Shown here: positions 23,186-32,289 of the stretch, one piece after another
How the letters are laid out: every line of letters begins with the position of its first letter
Numbering within the stretch: the stretch's first letter is position 1
Source: Onthophagus taurus
Lineage: Eukaryota > Arthropoda > Insecta > Coleoptera > Scarabaeidae
NCBI RefSeq assembly: GCF_036711975.1
Contig: NC_091976.1
Coordinates: 17,980,001 to 18,044,000 of the forward strand
Length of the DNA stretch: 64,000 nucleotides
Reading direction: 5' to 3'
Program-made: the position numbers and the translations under genes
Notes under the pieces: generated by a model
What the model was told of the DNA's origin: nothing
Databases searched by the model: none
What the model saw: only the letters and a program-made list of their open reading frames with translations

Positions 23186-26100
23186 ATCCAGGGGTTAATG
23201 ATCAGATTACAAATAAAAACGCAATAGTAAAATCAGTTAGCAGTGCTATAAATTCAGAGGCAGACAAATCCATAATTTTTTTAACAATGGGGTGTACAAA
23301 ATTATCATTTTTGATTGATTCGGGTTCAGCAGTATCGTTATTGAAGGAGGAGAGTTTACTCCGGACAAAAATTAATTACCAATTAGATTTGCAACAACAT
23401 ATAACTTTAAAAGGTATCACGGGAAATGAAGTAGAAGGAGTAGGATTTTCTTTGTTAGATTTTAGGGTGAAAAACAAGAAATTTAATATTAATTGTGTGA
23501 TTTGTAAAAATATTGCCATTGAAACCGATGGGATAATCGGATGCGACTTCCTAATTAGCAATCAAGCTATTCTTGATTATAATCAGGGAATTTTGAAGTT
23601 AGGACATATTCACTTGAAATTGATCATGACATCATCAAAAAGACAAAAATCTTCTACTGCGCATGGGAACTGTTTACAAAATGACATGAATATGAGCGAG
23701 AAAAGCAACTGCCAAACACAAATTATGAAAACTCCCTCTCCAGTTTTAACTAAAAGTTTCCCATTTAAGGTGTTAACATCGAAAAATGAAGAACTATTAT
23801 TTTCCGATAAATCTTCGGAATTGGGTTTTGGTTTGTCAAATGGGGGCGATAAACAAAAGATAGCGAATAAAGAAAATATGGAAAAGGTTGGAGTAATGCA
23901 AACACAAACGAAGGATCATCGAGAGAAAGAAAAGGACACGGAGAGATCATCGTCATCTGGACCAAAGATGATTGGTGATACAGAACGAACAGTTGGTCCC
24001 TGTTCGGCTCTGTTGATGGAGGCTTTAGAAATTCCGGGACGATGTGAGGTTGTTTGTGAAGCTTTACAAAACCAATGGGAAAAAGATGAAGAAGTTATCA
24101 TTGAACCAATTGATACGGGTGTTTATGGGTCAATGTCAGCAAGAGTTGTAACAAGGGTAAATAAAAATCAACGGGTTCCGGTGCGCCTGATCAACGTCAC
24201 CGAGAAACCATTAATGTTGAATAAGGGAACAAGTGTTGGAATTATTACGCGCGTAAATAAAATTGATATTGAACACAAAGGAGATGAGAATTCATCAGCT
24301 GGGATTTGGGAAGAGGTACCTCAACTTGAAAATGTAAATGGTGTAAATAGCACTACTCATAAAAGGGAGAAAATGTATGGAAATTACAGGGAATACGAAG
24401 AGAAAATATCGAAAAATATTGTAGAAAATTGGGATATTCTTGAAGATAAGGGTAATTTATTTGATGCGCCGAGGGATTATAGCTTGGCACATTGTGTGAG
24501 TGAAGATTTGAAAATGGGAGCAGGAATCGCTGCTGAAGTCAAAGAGAAATTTATGGGAATAAAAGAATTAAATAAACAGAATCCAAAAGTGAGAGATGTT
24601 TTGTATTTAAGACGAGATGGAAGGTATATTTTGTACCTTATTACTAAAAGAAAATATTTTTATAAACCAACTTACGAAGATTTGTTTTATACCTTGGGAA
24701 AATTAAGGGAATTTTGTGAGAAAAATAATATTCATAAATTAGCCCTACCAAAGATTGCTTGTGGGTTAGATGGGTTAAAGTGGGACAGAGTTATCAATAT
24801 GATCAGATGGATATTTAAAGGATCAAATATTTGGGTGAGAATTTATCATCTTAATGGATTGGATAGGGATGTGAACCCTTATTCAGTTCGTGTAATAGAT
24901 ACTGGAATTGAAAACGCGGAGGATGACATACAAAAGTTATTTGATTTAAATCATTTGAAAGGTGAAGATAAACGGTTATTATTAAAATTGTTAATTGAGT
25001 ACAAAGATATCTTTTTATTTGGAAATAATAAATTGGGAACTGCTAATGGCGTGAAACATAGAATTGTTACAGAGGCTTGTCATCCAATTGCAAAACCACC
25101 ATACCGAGTACCACATAGTCAAAGGGAAATTTTAAATAAAGAAATAAGCAAAATGCTTGACGAAGGAGTGATTGAAGAGTCGCAATCACCTTGGTCAGCA
25201 CCTGTTGTTATGGTACCGAAAAAGTCTGATAATGGAAAACAAGAAGTTCGAGTATGTATTGACTACCGAGGGTTAAATTCAGTCACTAAGAGGGATTTCT
25301 ATCCGTTACCTAACCTGAACGAAACAATAGATAGATTGGGAAGTTCTACCATATTTACAACACTAGACCTTGCTTCTGGGTATTGGCAAGTGGAAATAGA
25401 AGAAGAAGATCAAGAAAAAACCGGATTTAGTACGCCAGAAGGGCACTATCATTGTAAAAAGATGCCATTTGGTCTGGTCAATGCGCCCAGTACCTTTCAA
25501 CGGTTAATGAATACCAATTTATCGGGATTAACGGGGAGTAAGTGTTTAGTTTATTTAGACGACGTTATAGTATTCAGTGGGAACGAAATAATTGAACATC
25601 TAAACAGACTGAAAGAAGTGTTTGAAAGAATTAGAAGGGCAAATTTGAGATTAAAACCAAGTAAATGCAAGTTTTTACTATCCGAAACCAAATATTTGGG
25701 TCACGTTATTTCAAACGAAGGAATCAAACCAGATGCAGAAAAAGTTCAAGCTGTACTTAATTATCCTAAACCAAAAACTGTAAAAGATATTCGGGCATTT
25801 TTAGGATTAGCAGGATTTTATAGGCGGTTTATTGAAAGTTATTCAGCAATTGCTAAACCTTTAACGGCATTAACAAAAAAGGATCAACCTTTTATTTGGG
25901 GAGAAGAACAGGAAAAATCATTTACTTTACTTCGGAAATCTTTGTGTGATAAACCTGTTTTACACTATCCTGATTTCACACAACCTTTTTATCTAACCAC
26001 GGATGCTTCGGGAATAGCAATAGGAGCTATACTAAGTCAAAAAGTTGGAGGACATGAAAAACCTGTGGCATATGCCAGTAGGCAACTACAAAAAGCAGAA

Positions 26101-27942
26101 ATGAATTACTCCACTACAGAAAGAGAATGCTTGGCGGTGATATGGGGCGTTAAACATTATCGGGTATATTTGTTTGGAAAACATTTTAAAATCATAACAG
26201 ATCATCGACCATTAAAATGGTTATTGTCAATCAAAGATCCAAGCTCACGTTTAGCCCGATGGGCATTAACGCTAGCAGAATACGACTTTGAAATAATACA
26301 TCGACCAGGACGATTACACGGAAACGCTGATGCGTTATCCAGAGTGCAAATAGAGGCAGGAGTAAATTCTTTAACCACCGGAGAGATAAAGACAATAGCA
26401 GATAAACAGAAGGAGGATTGTTTTGCTAAAACTATTATTGAAAGAATTGAAAACGATCCAAAGTATTTAGATTTCTTTATTGACGAAGAGGGGATACTAT
26501 ATAAAACAAAACAACAGAATGAAAGATACCATAGATTAGTAGTACCAACGGAATTAAGAAAAGAAATTATGTATCAATGTCATGACTTGCCGTATGCTGG
26601 ACATTTTGGAGTCGATAAAACCAAGTCTCAGGTGAAGCAAAAGTACTATTGGAAAAATATGGGCGACGATATAAAAAGCTACTGTGACAAATGTTTAGCC
26701 TGTAACAAACGGAAAAGTTCGTCACATTTAAAACCAGCTCCATTACAATTATTTACGCCAGCACAGGAACCATTTGAAAGGGTATCAATGGATATCGTAG
26801 GACCATTGCCGATCACCTACAATGGAAATAAATATATACTCACGGTTCAAGATTATTTTACGAGATACACCGAAGCGATCCCATTGCAAAATCAGAAGGC
26901 TGAGACAGTGGCGAAAGCTTTTGTGGTGCATGTGATTACGCGGCATGGGACTCCAAAGGTATTACTTACCGATCAAGGCACAAATTTCATGTCGAAATTA
27001 ATGGACGAAGTATGTAAATTACTACAAATCAAAAAGATTCGCACTACTCCATATCATCCACAAACGAATGGCATGATTGAGAGAATGCATCGAGTTTTAA
27101 AGGACTTACTATCTCATGTGGTAGATGATAAACAAAAAGATTGGGACGATTGGTTGCCATATGTAATGATGGCTTACCGAAACAACGTACATTCTACTAC
27201 CGGAGAGTCTCCATACTTTTTACTTCACGGAAGGGATATGAATCTACCCTACGAACTTTATACCAAACCAGATCGTTATCGATATGATTATGACGACAAT
27301 TACGTATCCGAACTGCTGGAACGATTACATCAATCGTATCAGTTTGTGAGAAGTCATGAGGTCAAAGCTAAAAATAAACAATTAGTTCAATTTAATAAAA
27401 GGGCTAAAGAGAAAAATCTGGAACTAGGTGACAAAGTATTATTATATAATCCAGGGATCAAAACTGGAGTAAATTTAAAGTTAAGTAAACCATGGGTAGG
27501 ACCATACCGAATAATAGGACAAACAGGTCCAGTAAACTTTAAAATAAAGGAAATTAATGGTTCAAAAGTCGAATTAGTACATTCGAATCGTATAAAACTC
27601 TATAAGGGAGATGTTGAAGAAAAGAGAAAGAAAGAGTCAGATACTAAAGACCTAGAGAACAACAAATTGAGTTTTGATATAGAAGAACCTATGTGGTATG
27701 ATTGGAAAGTATTTCCGGACCAAAATAACGAAGACGGAGGGGAAGATCTGTTAGAAGAACAGACAGCTCAGAGTATAGTGGAATACGTTCCAGAAGAAAA
27801 TATAGAAGATACTAACCTCGAAACAACTGAACCAGGGAATGATACAACGGTTCAAAGAGAAGAAAACACTGGGCATTCATATCTTACCAGAAGTAGAGGT
27901 GATGTACCAGAATTGCCATGGGTATTACCGAAAAGAATTTAA
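23179..27942 (+). CDS. pol: pol: protease, macro domain, RT, RNase H, integrase (1587 residues)
   Basis: Uninterrupted frame, -1 relative to gag. The retropepsin active site is FLIDSGSA (Asp47-Ser-Gly), with the second protease motif GIIGCDFL at 118-125. A beta-rich linker is at about 280-365 (VPVRLINVTEKP, GTSVGIITR), of a kind seen between PR and RT in metazoan gypsy elements. An OARD1-like macro domain lies at about 417-562. The RT at about 640-830 has VCIDYRGLN, PFGLVNAPSTFQ and catalytic YLDD at 792-795. The RNase H has TTDASG near 941 and TTERECLAVI. The integrase has a zinc-binding HHCC module at about 1135-1175 and catalytic D1205 (SMDIVGP), D1265 (LTDQGTNF) and E1301 (GMIERMHR), a D-D-35-E arrangement. 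All catalytic residues I can check are present, so the enzyme set looks intact. The only unusual part is the macro domain. Confidence 0.95.
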   Translation: MLNPGVNDQITNKNAIVKSVSSAINSEADKSIIFLTMGCTKLSFLIDSGSAVSLLKEESLLRTKINYQLDLQQHITLKGITGNEVEGVGFSLLDFRVKNKKFNINCVICKNIAIETDGIIGCDFLISNQAILDYNQGILKLGHIHLKLIMTSSKRQKSSTAHGNCLQNDMNMSEKSNCQTQIMKTPSPVLTKSFPFKVLTSKNEELLFSDKSSELGFGLSNGGDKQKIANKENMEKVGVMQTQTKDHREKEKDTERSSSSGPKMIGDTERTVGPCSALLMEALEIPGRCEVVCEALQNQWEKDEEVIIEPIDTGVYGSMSARVVTRVNKNQRVPVRLINVTEKPLMLNKGTSVGIITRVNKIDIEHKGDENSSAGIWEEVPQLENVNGVNSTTHKREKMYGNYREYEEKISKNIVENWDILEDKGNLFDAPRDYSLAHCVSEDLKMGAGIAAEVKEKFMGIKELNKQNPKVRDVLYLRRDGRYILYLITKRKYFYKPTYEDLFYTLGKLREFCEKNNIHKLALPKIACGLDGLKWDRVINMIRWIFKGSNIWVRIYHLNGLDRDVNPYSVRVIDTGIENAEDDIQKLFDLNHLKGEDKRLLLKLLIEYKDIFLFGNNKLGTANGVKHRIVTEACHPIAKPPYRVPHSQREILNKEISKMLDEGVIEESQSPWSAPVVMVPKKSDNGKQEVRVCIDYRGLNSVTKRDFYPLPNLNETIDRLGSSTIFTTLDLASGYWQVEIEEEDQEKTGFSTPEGHYHCKKMPFGLVNAPSTFQRLMNTNLSGLTGSKCLVYLDDVIVFSGNEIIEHLNRLKEVFERIRRANLRLKPSKCKFLLSETKYLGHVISNEGIKPDAEKVQAVLNYPKPKTVKDIRAFLGLAGFYRRFIESYSAIAKPLTALTKKDQPFIWGEEQEKSFTLLRKSLCDKPVLHYPDFTQPFYLTTDASGIAIGAILSQKVGGHEKPVAYASRQLQKAEMNYSTTERECLAVIWGVKHYRVYLFGKHFKIITDHRPLKWLLSIKDPSSRLARWALTLAEYDFEIIHRPGRLHGNADALSRVQIEAGVNSLTTGEIKTIADKQKEDCFAKTIIERIENDPKYLDFFIDEEGILYKTKQQNERYHRLVVPTELRKEIMYQCHDLPYAGHFGVDKTKSQVKQKYYWKNMGDDIKSYCDKCLACNKRKSSSHLKPAPLQLFTPAQEPFERVSMDIVGPLPITYNGNKYILTVQDYFTRYTEAIPLQNQKAETVAKAFVVHVITRHGTPKVLLTDQGTNFMSKLMDEVCKLLQIKKIRTTPYHPQTNGMIERMHRVLKDLLSHVVDDKQKDWDDWLPYVMMAYRNNVHSTTGESPYFLLHGRDMNLPYELYTKPDRYRYDYDDNYVSELLERLHQSYQFVRSHEVKAKNKQLVQFNKRAKEKNLELGDKVLLYNPGIKTGVNLKLSKPWVGPYRIIGQTGPVNFKIKEINGSKVELVHSNRIKLYKGDVEEKRKKESDTKDLENNKLSFDIEEPMWYDWKVFPDQNNEDGGEDLLEEQTAQSIVEYVPEENIEDTNLETTEPGNDTTVQREENTGHSYLTRSRGDVPELPWVLPKRI
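24427..24864 (+). other. OARD1/TARG1-type macro domain embedded in Pol (residues about 417-562)
   Basis: The segment reads KGNLFDAP, SLAHCVSEDLKMGAGIAAEV, EKFMGIKEL, RRDGRYILYLITKRKYFYKP, TYEDL, then LALPKIACGLDGLKWDRV. This is the block order of OARD1/TARG1 (C6orf130), the macro domain enzyme that removes ADP-ribose from glutamate. The residues known as catalytic in human OARD1 have counterparts here: the Lys in LITK (Lys490 of Pol) and the Asp in CGLD (Asp531). The glycine loop GAGIA is kept. The domain is in frame with both neighbours, with no stop, and lies between the protease/linker and RT. That position recalls where some retroviruses insert dUTPase. Capture from a host or viral gene is likely. 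Whether it is released by the protease or stays in Pol is unknown. Confidence 0.88.
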
Positions 27943-28127
27943 TAATTTTTATGTATACATTTTGTTGGTTGTTTTCATTGATTATTATTAATAAGGTTTT
28001 ATCTATCTAGACATAGTATATTGTTAAGGCTTCGAATATTAATACATAGATATAATACGTTTTCTTGGGATTTATAGATTTATAGGAGTATAATTGTTTG
28101 AATACATTAATAAAATATATATTTTCA

Positions 28128-28129
28128 GG
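28128..28129 (+). promoter_or_regulatory. Probable env splice acceptor (tatattttcag/G)
   Basis: TATATTTTCAG ends at 28,128, just before the hydrophobic leader of Env. The env frame has no ATG between the preceding stop and 28,166, so a spliced subgenomic mRNA supplying an upstream ATG is the natural explanation, as in other errantiviruses. The first base after AG completes a codon (phase 2). I could not identify a matching donor. Confidence 0.55.
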
Positions 28130-30073
28130 TTCTATTTAACTAGTTGGCTACTGATTTTTACGGGGATGTATATAAAGGGTTTAATTGTATACGATTGTCG
28201 GGGACCATCTACCAACATTACAGCAGTGTCGCTTCACGATGTGGCACCCTGTCCATCTCCGCAAACAAACTACACCGAGAAGAAAATAAATGTCCGAGTG
28301 ATTCAGAAAAATGACTATTCCAAAATAAAAGTAAAAACTTGTCTTATAGAAGTAACACGGTTGATAAGATATTGTGGTATGAATAGTCATGTTAGTGATG
28401 TCCACCAAGGGTTGATGAAAACCATCAGGCCAATTGGACGAGATGAGTGTCGAAAACTTCATAATACTGGTACTTATATAGGATATTCAGGGAATGTTAT
28501 TTCTAATATAAAAGTAAATGCCACAACATCTGCATCAATTACCGTTGCTGGGAAGTTATCTATGAACGGAGATTGTGAAGGAACAGTTTATACAGAAAAT
28601 GGTCAGACATGGTCTAGGGTAGTTGTTACTGCAGCTGTTACATTTATGTTAAAAGAATATTATGCCACTATCGCTTTGGATTCTAATGAAATATCATTGA
28701 TGGGAGGAGTTACATGTCCATTTGTAGATGGATACTGTATGGATGTTGAAGCAGGTGAAACTATTTGGGATGAAATAGAACAAGGAGCTTGTAAGAAACG
28801 GCAATATTCAATTATTTATGAAGGTATTGGAACAGAAGTTTCAGTAAGTAGTCAGGATACAGTTGAAAATTATTTGGTTGTTGAGCAAGACGAATACATC
28901 TTTGCATTGAATCTACTAAGGAAGGGTATTGTATGTAACTATGAGGTTTGGGTTACCGAACATCCTCGATTACTAGTAACAAAATCTAAAAATGCTTTTT
29001 ATCATTTAAATTCTAAAACTCATGACGTCAATAATATAAATCTGTTGACATATGTTAATTCAAAATTTATGTATATTGAAATTTCGTCAAAATTATTGTT
29101 TAGAGAGTTACATGTTCAAGCAGTATATCGAAGATGTTTAATAAAGAGAGAAGTATTGAGAAATAGATTGTTGATGGCACCTTTAAATACAAATGCTATT
29201 GCCAGTATTTTCAAGACTTCTCTGGGGTATATGGGAAGGGTTTTAGGGGAAGTTTTATACATCATTAAATGTGAACCAAAAATCGCAGAAGTGCGAAGGG
29301 TTGATAAATGCTATAATGAATTGCCGATACTGGTTAATAACAATGAGTCATTATTTATGGCTCCAATCACACATGTAGTGCAAGAGCATGCCGAAGAGAT
29401 AATGTGCTCTCCGGTAGCTCCTTCACTATTTTACATAGAGAACCGATGGGTAGGATTTAGTCCATATCCCACAGTGTATAATTCTCCAGCTTCTTTAGAA
29501 ATTAACGATGAAAATAATATAAAATTTAGTCCTATTCGAAATTTGGGAAGTGGAGGATTGTATACTCAAAATGAAATTGATAAGATTCAACATAATTTTC
29601 TGTTTGGATCCGAGCGTGATGCAATTACCTCATTTTTAGTCAATCGGGTTGCAGGTAGAACTGATGATTCAAACCAGTACGACACAACAAAATTATTTAG
29701 TTCAAAAGAAATTAAACGAATCGCTAAGTCGACACTAAGTTATGCTTGGGGTTGGTTTACCGATATTGGGATTTTTATGTCAGGATTTATGGGAATATAC
29801 ATAGCATTTATCATCCTAAAATATATTTGTTCAGTAATTTTAAATGGTTTTGTTTTATACCAGGCTCTGGGATGCGGATTTTCGATTATTGCCAGTTTTT
29901 GGACGACTTTAACTTCATGGTTTTTACATCGAAGTTATAATCACAAAGTATCAGATCCAGAGAACCAGGAAGATTTTGCACGAGTACAAGATGGTCATTC
30001 TGTTCAACCTACAGCACCCCATAGCAGTAAAGTGATGTATCCGGAAATCCATATTGTACAAGAGACGCCATGA
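28130..30073 (+). CDS. env: env: membrane glycoprotein, chuvirus-type/gB-like
   Basis: A 650-residue uninterrupted frame after the acceptor; the first ATG is at 28,166. Residue numbers here count from the frame opening at 28,094. The N-terminal hydrophobic stretch SWLLIFTG...IKGLIV is a likely signal segment, followed by a mature-looking start YDCRGPSTNITAVSLHDVAP. Many cysteines follow, as do N-glycosylation sites (NIT, NYT, NAT) and a motif CPFVDGYCMDVEAGETIWDE. A long hydrophobic region at about 553-614 contains the membrane anchor (FIILKYICSVILNG). The 45-residue tail carries PTAP (639-642) and YPEI (649-652). The YDC...N-T...SL-DV start and the internal C-x-D-x-x-x-G-W pattern resemble chuvirus glycoproteins and the gB-type (class III) Env reported for some errantivirus-like elements, rather than the F-type Env of Drosophila gypsy. 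That assignment is by memory of family patterns and moderate. Confidence 0.8.
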   Translation, partial: FYLTSWLLIFTGMYIKGLIVYDCRGPSTNITAVSLHDVAPCPSPQTNYTEKKINVRVIQKNDYSKIKVKTCLIEVTRLIRYCGMNSHVSDVHQGLMKTIRPIGRDECRKLHNTGTYIGYSGNVISNIKVNATTSASITVAGKLSMNGDCEGTVYTENGQTWSRVVVTAAVTFMLKEYYATIALDSNEISLMGGVTCPFVDGYCMDVEAGETIWDEIEQGACKKRQYSIIYEGIGTEVSVSSQDTVENYLVVEQDEYIFALNLLRKGIVCNYEVWVTEHPRLLVTKSKNAFYHLNSKTHDVNNINLLTYVNSKFMYIEISSKLLFRELHVQAVYRRCLIKREVLRNRLLMAPLNTNAIASIFKTSLGYMGRVLGEVLYIIKCEPKIAEVRRVDKCYNELPILVNNNESLFMAPITHVVQEHAEEIMCSPVAPSLFYIENRWVGFSPYPTVYNSPASLEINDENNIKFSPIRNLGSGGLYTQNEIDKIQHNFLFGSERDAITSFLVNRVAGRTDDSNQYDTTKLFSSKEIKRIAKSTLSYAWGWFTDIGIFMSGFMGIYIAFIILKYICSVILNGFVLYQALGCGFSIIASFWTTLTSWFLHRSYNHKVSDPENQEDFARVQDGHSVQPTAPHSSKVMYPEIHIVQETP

Positions 30074-30995
30074 ATTTTCGATTAAATATGTCGTTACGTG
30101 TTTGTAACACAAAGACACTCTTATTGTCTGTAATTAGGTTAAGAAGTTATTGTTATGAAAAAGGAAAAAAAAAATAATAATTCATTAAGAGAAAGTTAAG
30201 AAAGTTTGATACTCATCACCATGTGGAGGTAATAAGTTTCGAATAGTTTTTTTTTTGAGTTGTTAAAAATTTTTTAAATTTATGAATGAAAAGTTTTGAT
30301 TTAAACAAAGGTTTGCATATTGAATAACGCAATATATCTTATCAAAATAATTCTCCGAAAAAGAAAAAAAAATGCTGGGAAATGAAAAGGAAACGCCTTC
30401 CTTTCCTTAGAATGGATTAAAAAAAAAAACAACTACGAAGGATGAAGCTGTTAGTTATCGGGCATGTCGTATGGAAAACGATACAGAAAAAGTAAAGACA
30501 GGAAAAGAAAAAAAAAAATTACCACAAAACTTCGAAAGAAAGAAAAAAATACATATATATTAAAAAGTAAAGAAAAGAAAGAAAAAACAAACAAAACAAT
30601 ATATATGTATATGTTATGAAGAAAAGCGAAAATTAAGTTACAACTGTAGTTGACACAGCCAGTTAACACTAATAGTAACGATGATGCTCTACAATGAAGA
30701 AAAAAAAAAAATCTTGAATAGATATATTGTTTGGGTAAAAACGTAAACGAGTATTGATAACATGTTGATGACCATGTTGATGAGTATTTAAGGCATTAGT
30801 TTTATAAACATATATGTACTTTATAAGAAAAAAAAAAATATTTCAATTTCTTTTTGTAATAGAGTTAAGTTTATTTTGATGTTTAATTATGTATTGGATT
30901 TTTGATAAAATTGTTGATTGACACTTGGATTATACAAAATATTTCTGTTTTCTTTTTAAATAAGTTGTTGGTAATGCGTAACCAACATCTTAATT
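30074..30995 (+). other. 3' untranslated region of the retrovirus
   Basis: About 920 bp of A-rich sequence with many poly(A) runs between the env stop and the polypurine tract. A minus-strand frame here (30,669-30,451) is only the complement of A-runs and is not a gene. Confidence 0.7.
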
Positions 30996-31006
30996 AAAGG
31001 GGGGAG
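30996..31006 (+). promoter_or_regulatory. Polypurine tract
   Basis: AAAGGGGGGAG, three bases before the 3' LTR, is the primer for plus-strand synthesis. Confidence 0.85.
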
Positions 31007-31009
31007 TAA

Positions 31010-31552
31010 TGTAACAAGTCAGAAAAGATATCTATATTTAATTCGGGGAAGTACAGAAATATTTTGGGAGTGGGGACAACGGATGAGGGACTCGCGAAAA
31101 GAGCAGGCAGACAGAAGAGGTTAGAGAGAGTGTGGTCGAGAGTTAGAGTAGAGGCATGGGTAAAGTGTGGGAATGAAAAGTGGAAAAAGACTAAAAGAAA
31201 TTAAAAGAGAAAAATAAGAGAAGAAAGTAGAGAAGAAAAAGGTGTCAATCAACCCAAAAACCATTATGTGAGTACGAGATAGAAATAATTACTGTTTTTT
31301 TTTTTTTTTTTTTGTTTATTTTATTTGCGTTTAAAAGAAATTAAATTAAAGTATCTCATTAATTAATTCAAAGTTTTTATTGATCTTTTGTATTTTGTTT
31401 ATTGACATCCGCCGCTTGATCCTTTCCCCATTGTCTTTTGACACACTTAACCACGTTACGAGGCTCCTATAAAGAGTGGACCCGAGGAGAATACCCTTCT
31501 CCGAGAATATACTCGGGGGCCTCTTACCACCTCACGCTCGGGGGTGGTAACA
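31010..31552 (+). repeat. 3' LTR of the errantivirus-like element
   Basis: 543 bp, same length and, by eye, the same sequence as the 5' LTR. It is followed by the right target-duplication copy GGTG (31,553-31,556). Confidence 0.95.
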
Positions 31553-31556
31553 GGTG

Positions 31557-32289
31557 CATTCAATGATTCTATCTATAGAAAGCATTTAACCGATTTTATC
31601 TCCATGTTTATAAAATTTGATTTTACGCATATTAACGCGCCACCTCTGGTCTTTTAAGACCAGCATTAGCACGTTGTGACGTCGCAGCTATCCAATGTTT
31701 ATTTAACCATAATACATCCCAGTGATTCAATTTAATCTGCAATTCCTTAAAAGAAATAGATACTTTGAACGGTGAACCCGTGTGTTTAGCACCTAATTAT
31801 AGGCATTTAACTATTCAATTCTGTTATTTAAGAATTTTTCCAAAATGATTGATTTAGTACCAATCTGTAAACGTGCAGGTGCACATAACGGATAGCACGC
31901 AACTTTTAATTCGACATCGCCGGCTGTGTCATGAATAGTAGCGAGCGTAGTTTTACGCTTGTTCCTTTTCTGAACTACCATAAAATCGTTATTTTTGTTG
32001 AAGTTCATTTCTAATTTTTTTATTAAATTCTGAATGTTTTAGGTATTTGTATTCTTTTATTAAGATATTTAAGAAAAAAATACAATTTGTGCAATCTGTA
32101 TCTTCTTAACTAACCACATTAGTATAAGCGTATTGAATTTAATCGACTATTTTGGTGTCTAATATTTCAGTTCATAGATTTGATATCCTTTTTGACTTAT
32201 CCTGTATATCGATTAGGAAACCGTGTGATTTTAAGCAGTTTATCACCCTTATATGTATATACGCATTTTCTACCGATCAAGGAGATTTT
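31557..32289. other. Right flank of the retrovirus, unassigned
   Basis: A 65-codon minus-strand frame (32,008-31,811) has no motif I know. The CTGGTCTTTTAAGACCAG palindrome at about 31,647 could be part of the terminal region of the adjacent piggyBac relic. Confidence 0.35.

Larger units (their letters stand above)
21018..31552 (+). mobile_element. Complete endogenous errantivirus-like (Ty3/gypsy) retrovirus, 10,535 bp
   Basis: Two 543-bp LTRs (TG...CA) bracket a tRNA primer site, gag, pol, env and a polypurine tract. GGTG at 21,014-21,017 and 31,553-31,556 forms a 4-bp target-site duplication. I find no difference between the LTRs when reading them base by base, including a 19-T run, so insertion was recent. 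pol and env are long and uninterrupted; gag has one break near its N-terminus. Domain order in pol is protease, linker, macro domain, reverse transcriptase, RNase H, integrase. This is the gypsy/errantivirus plan plus a captured ADP-ribose-binding domain. The element sits between decayed repeats with no host gene near, and its coding parts have no stop codons, in contrast to the ruined elements around it. Confidence 0.95.

Noticed and set aside
28094-28129. Env start at the TTG at 28,094
   Set aside because: Not an AUG, and a good splice acceptor lies just downstream; the residues before it are intronic.
30451-30669. Phe/Ser-rich minus-strand frame in the retroviral 3' region
   Set aside because: Complement of A-rich runs.
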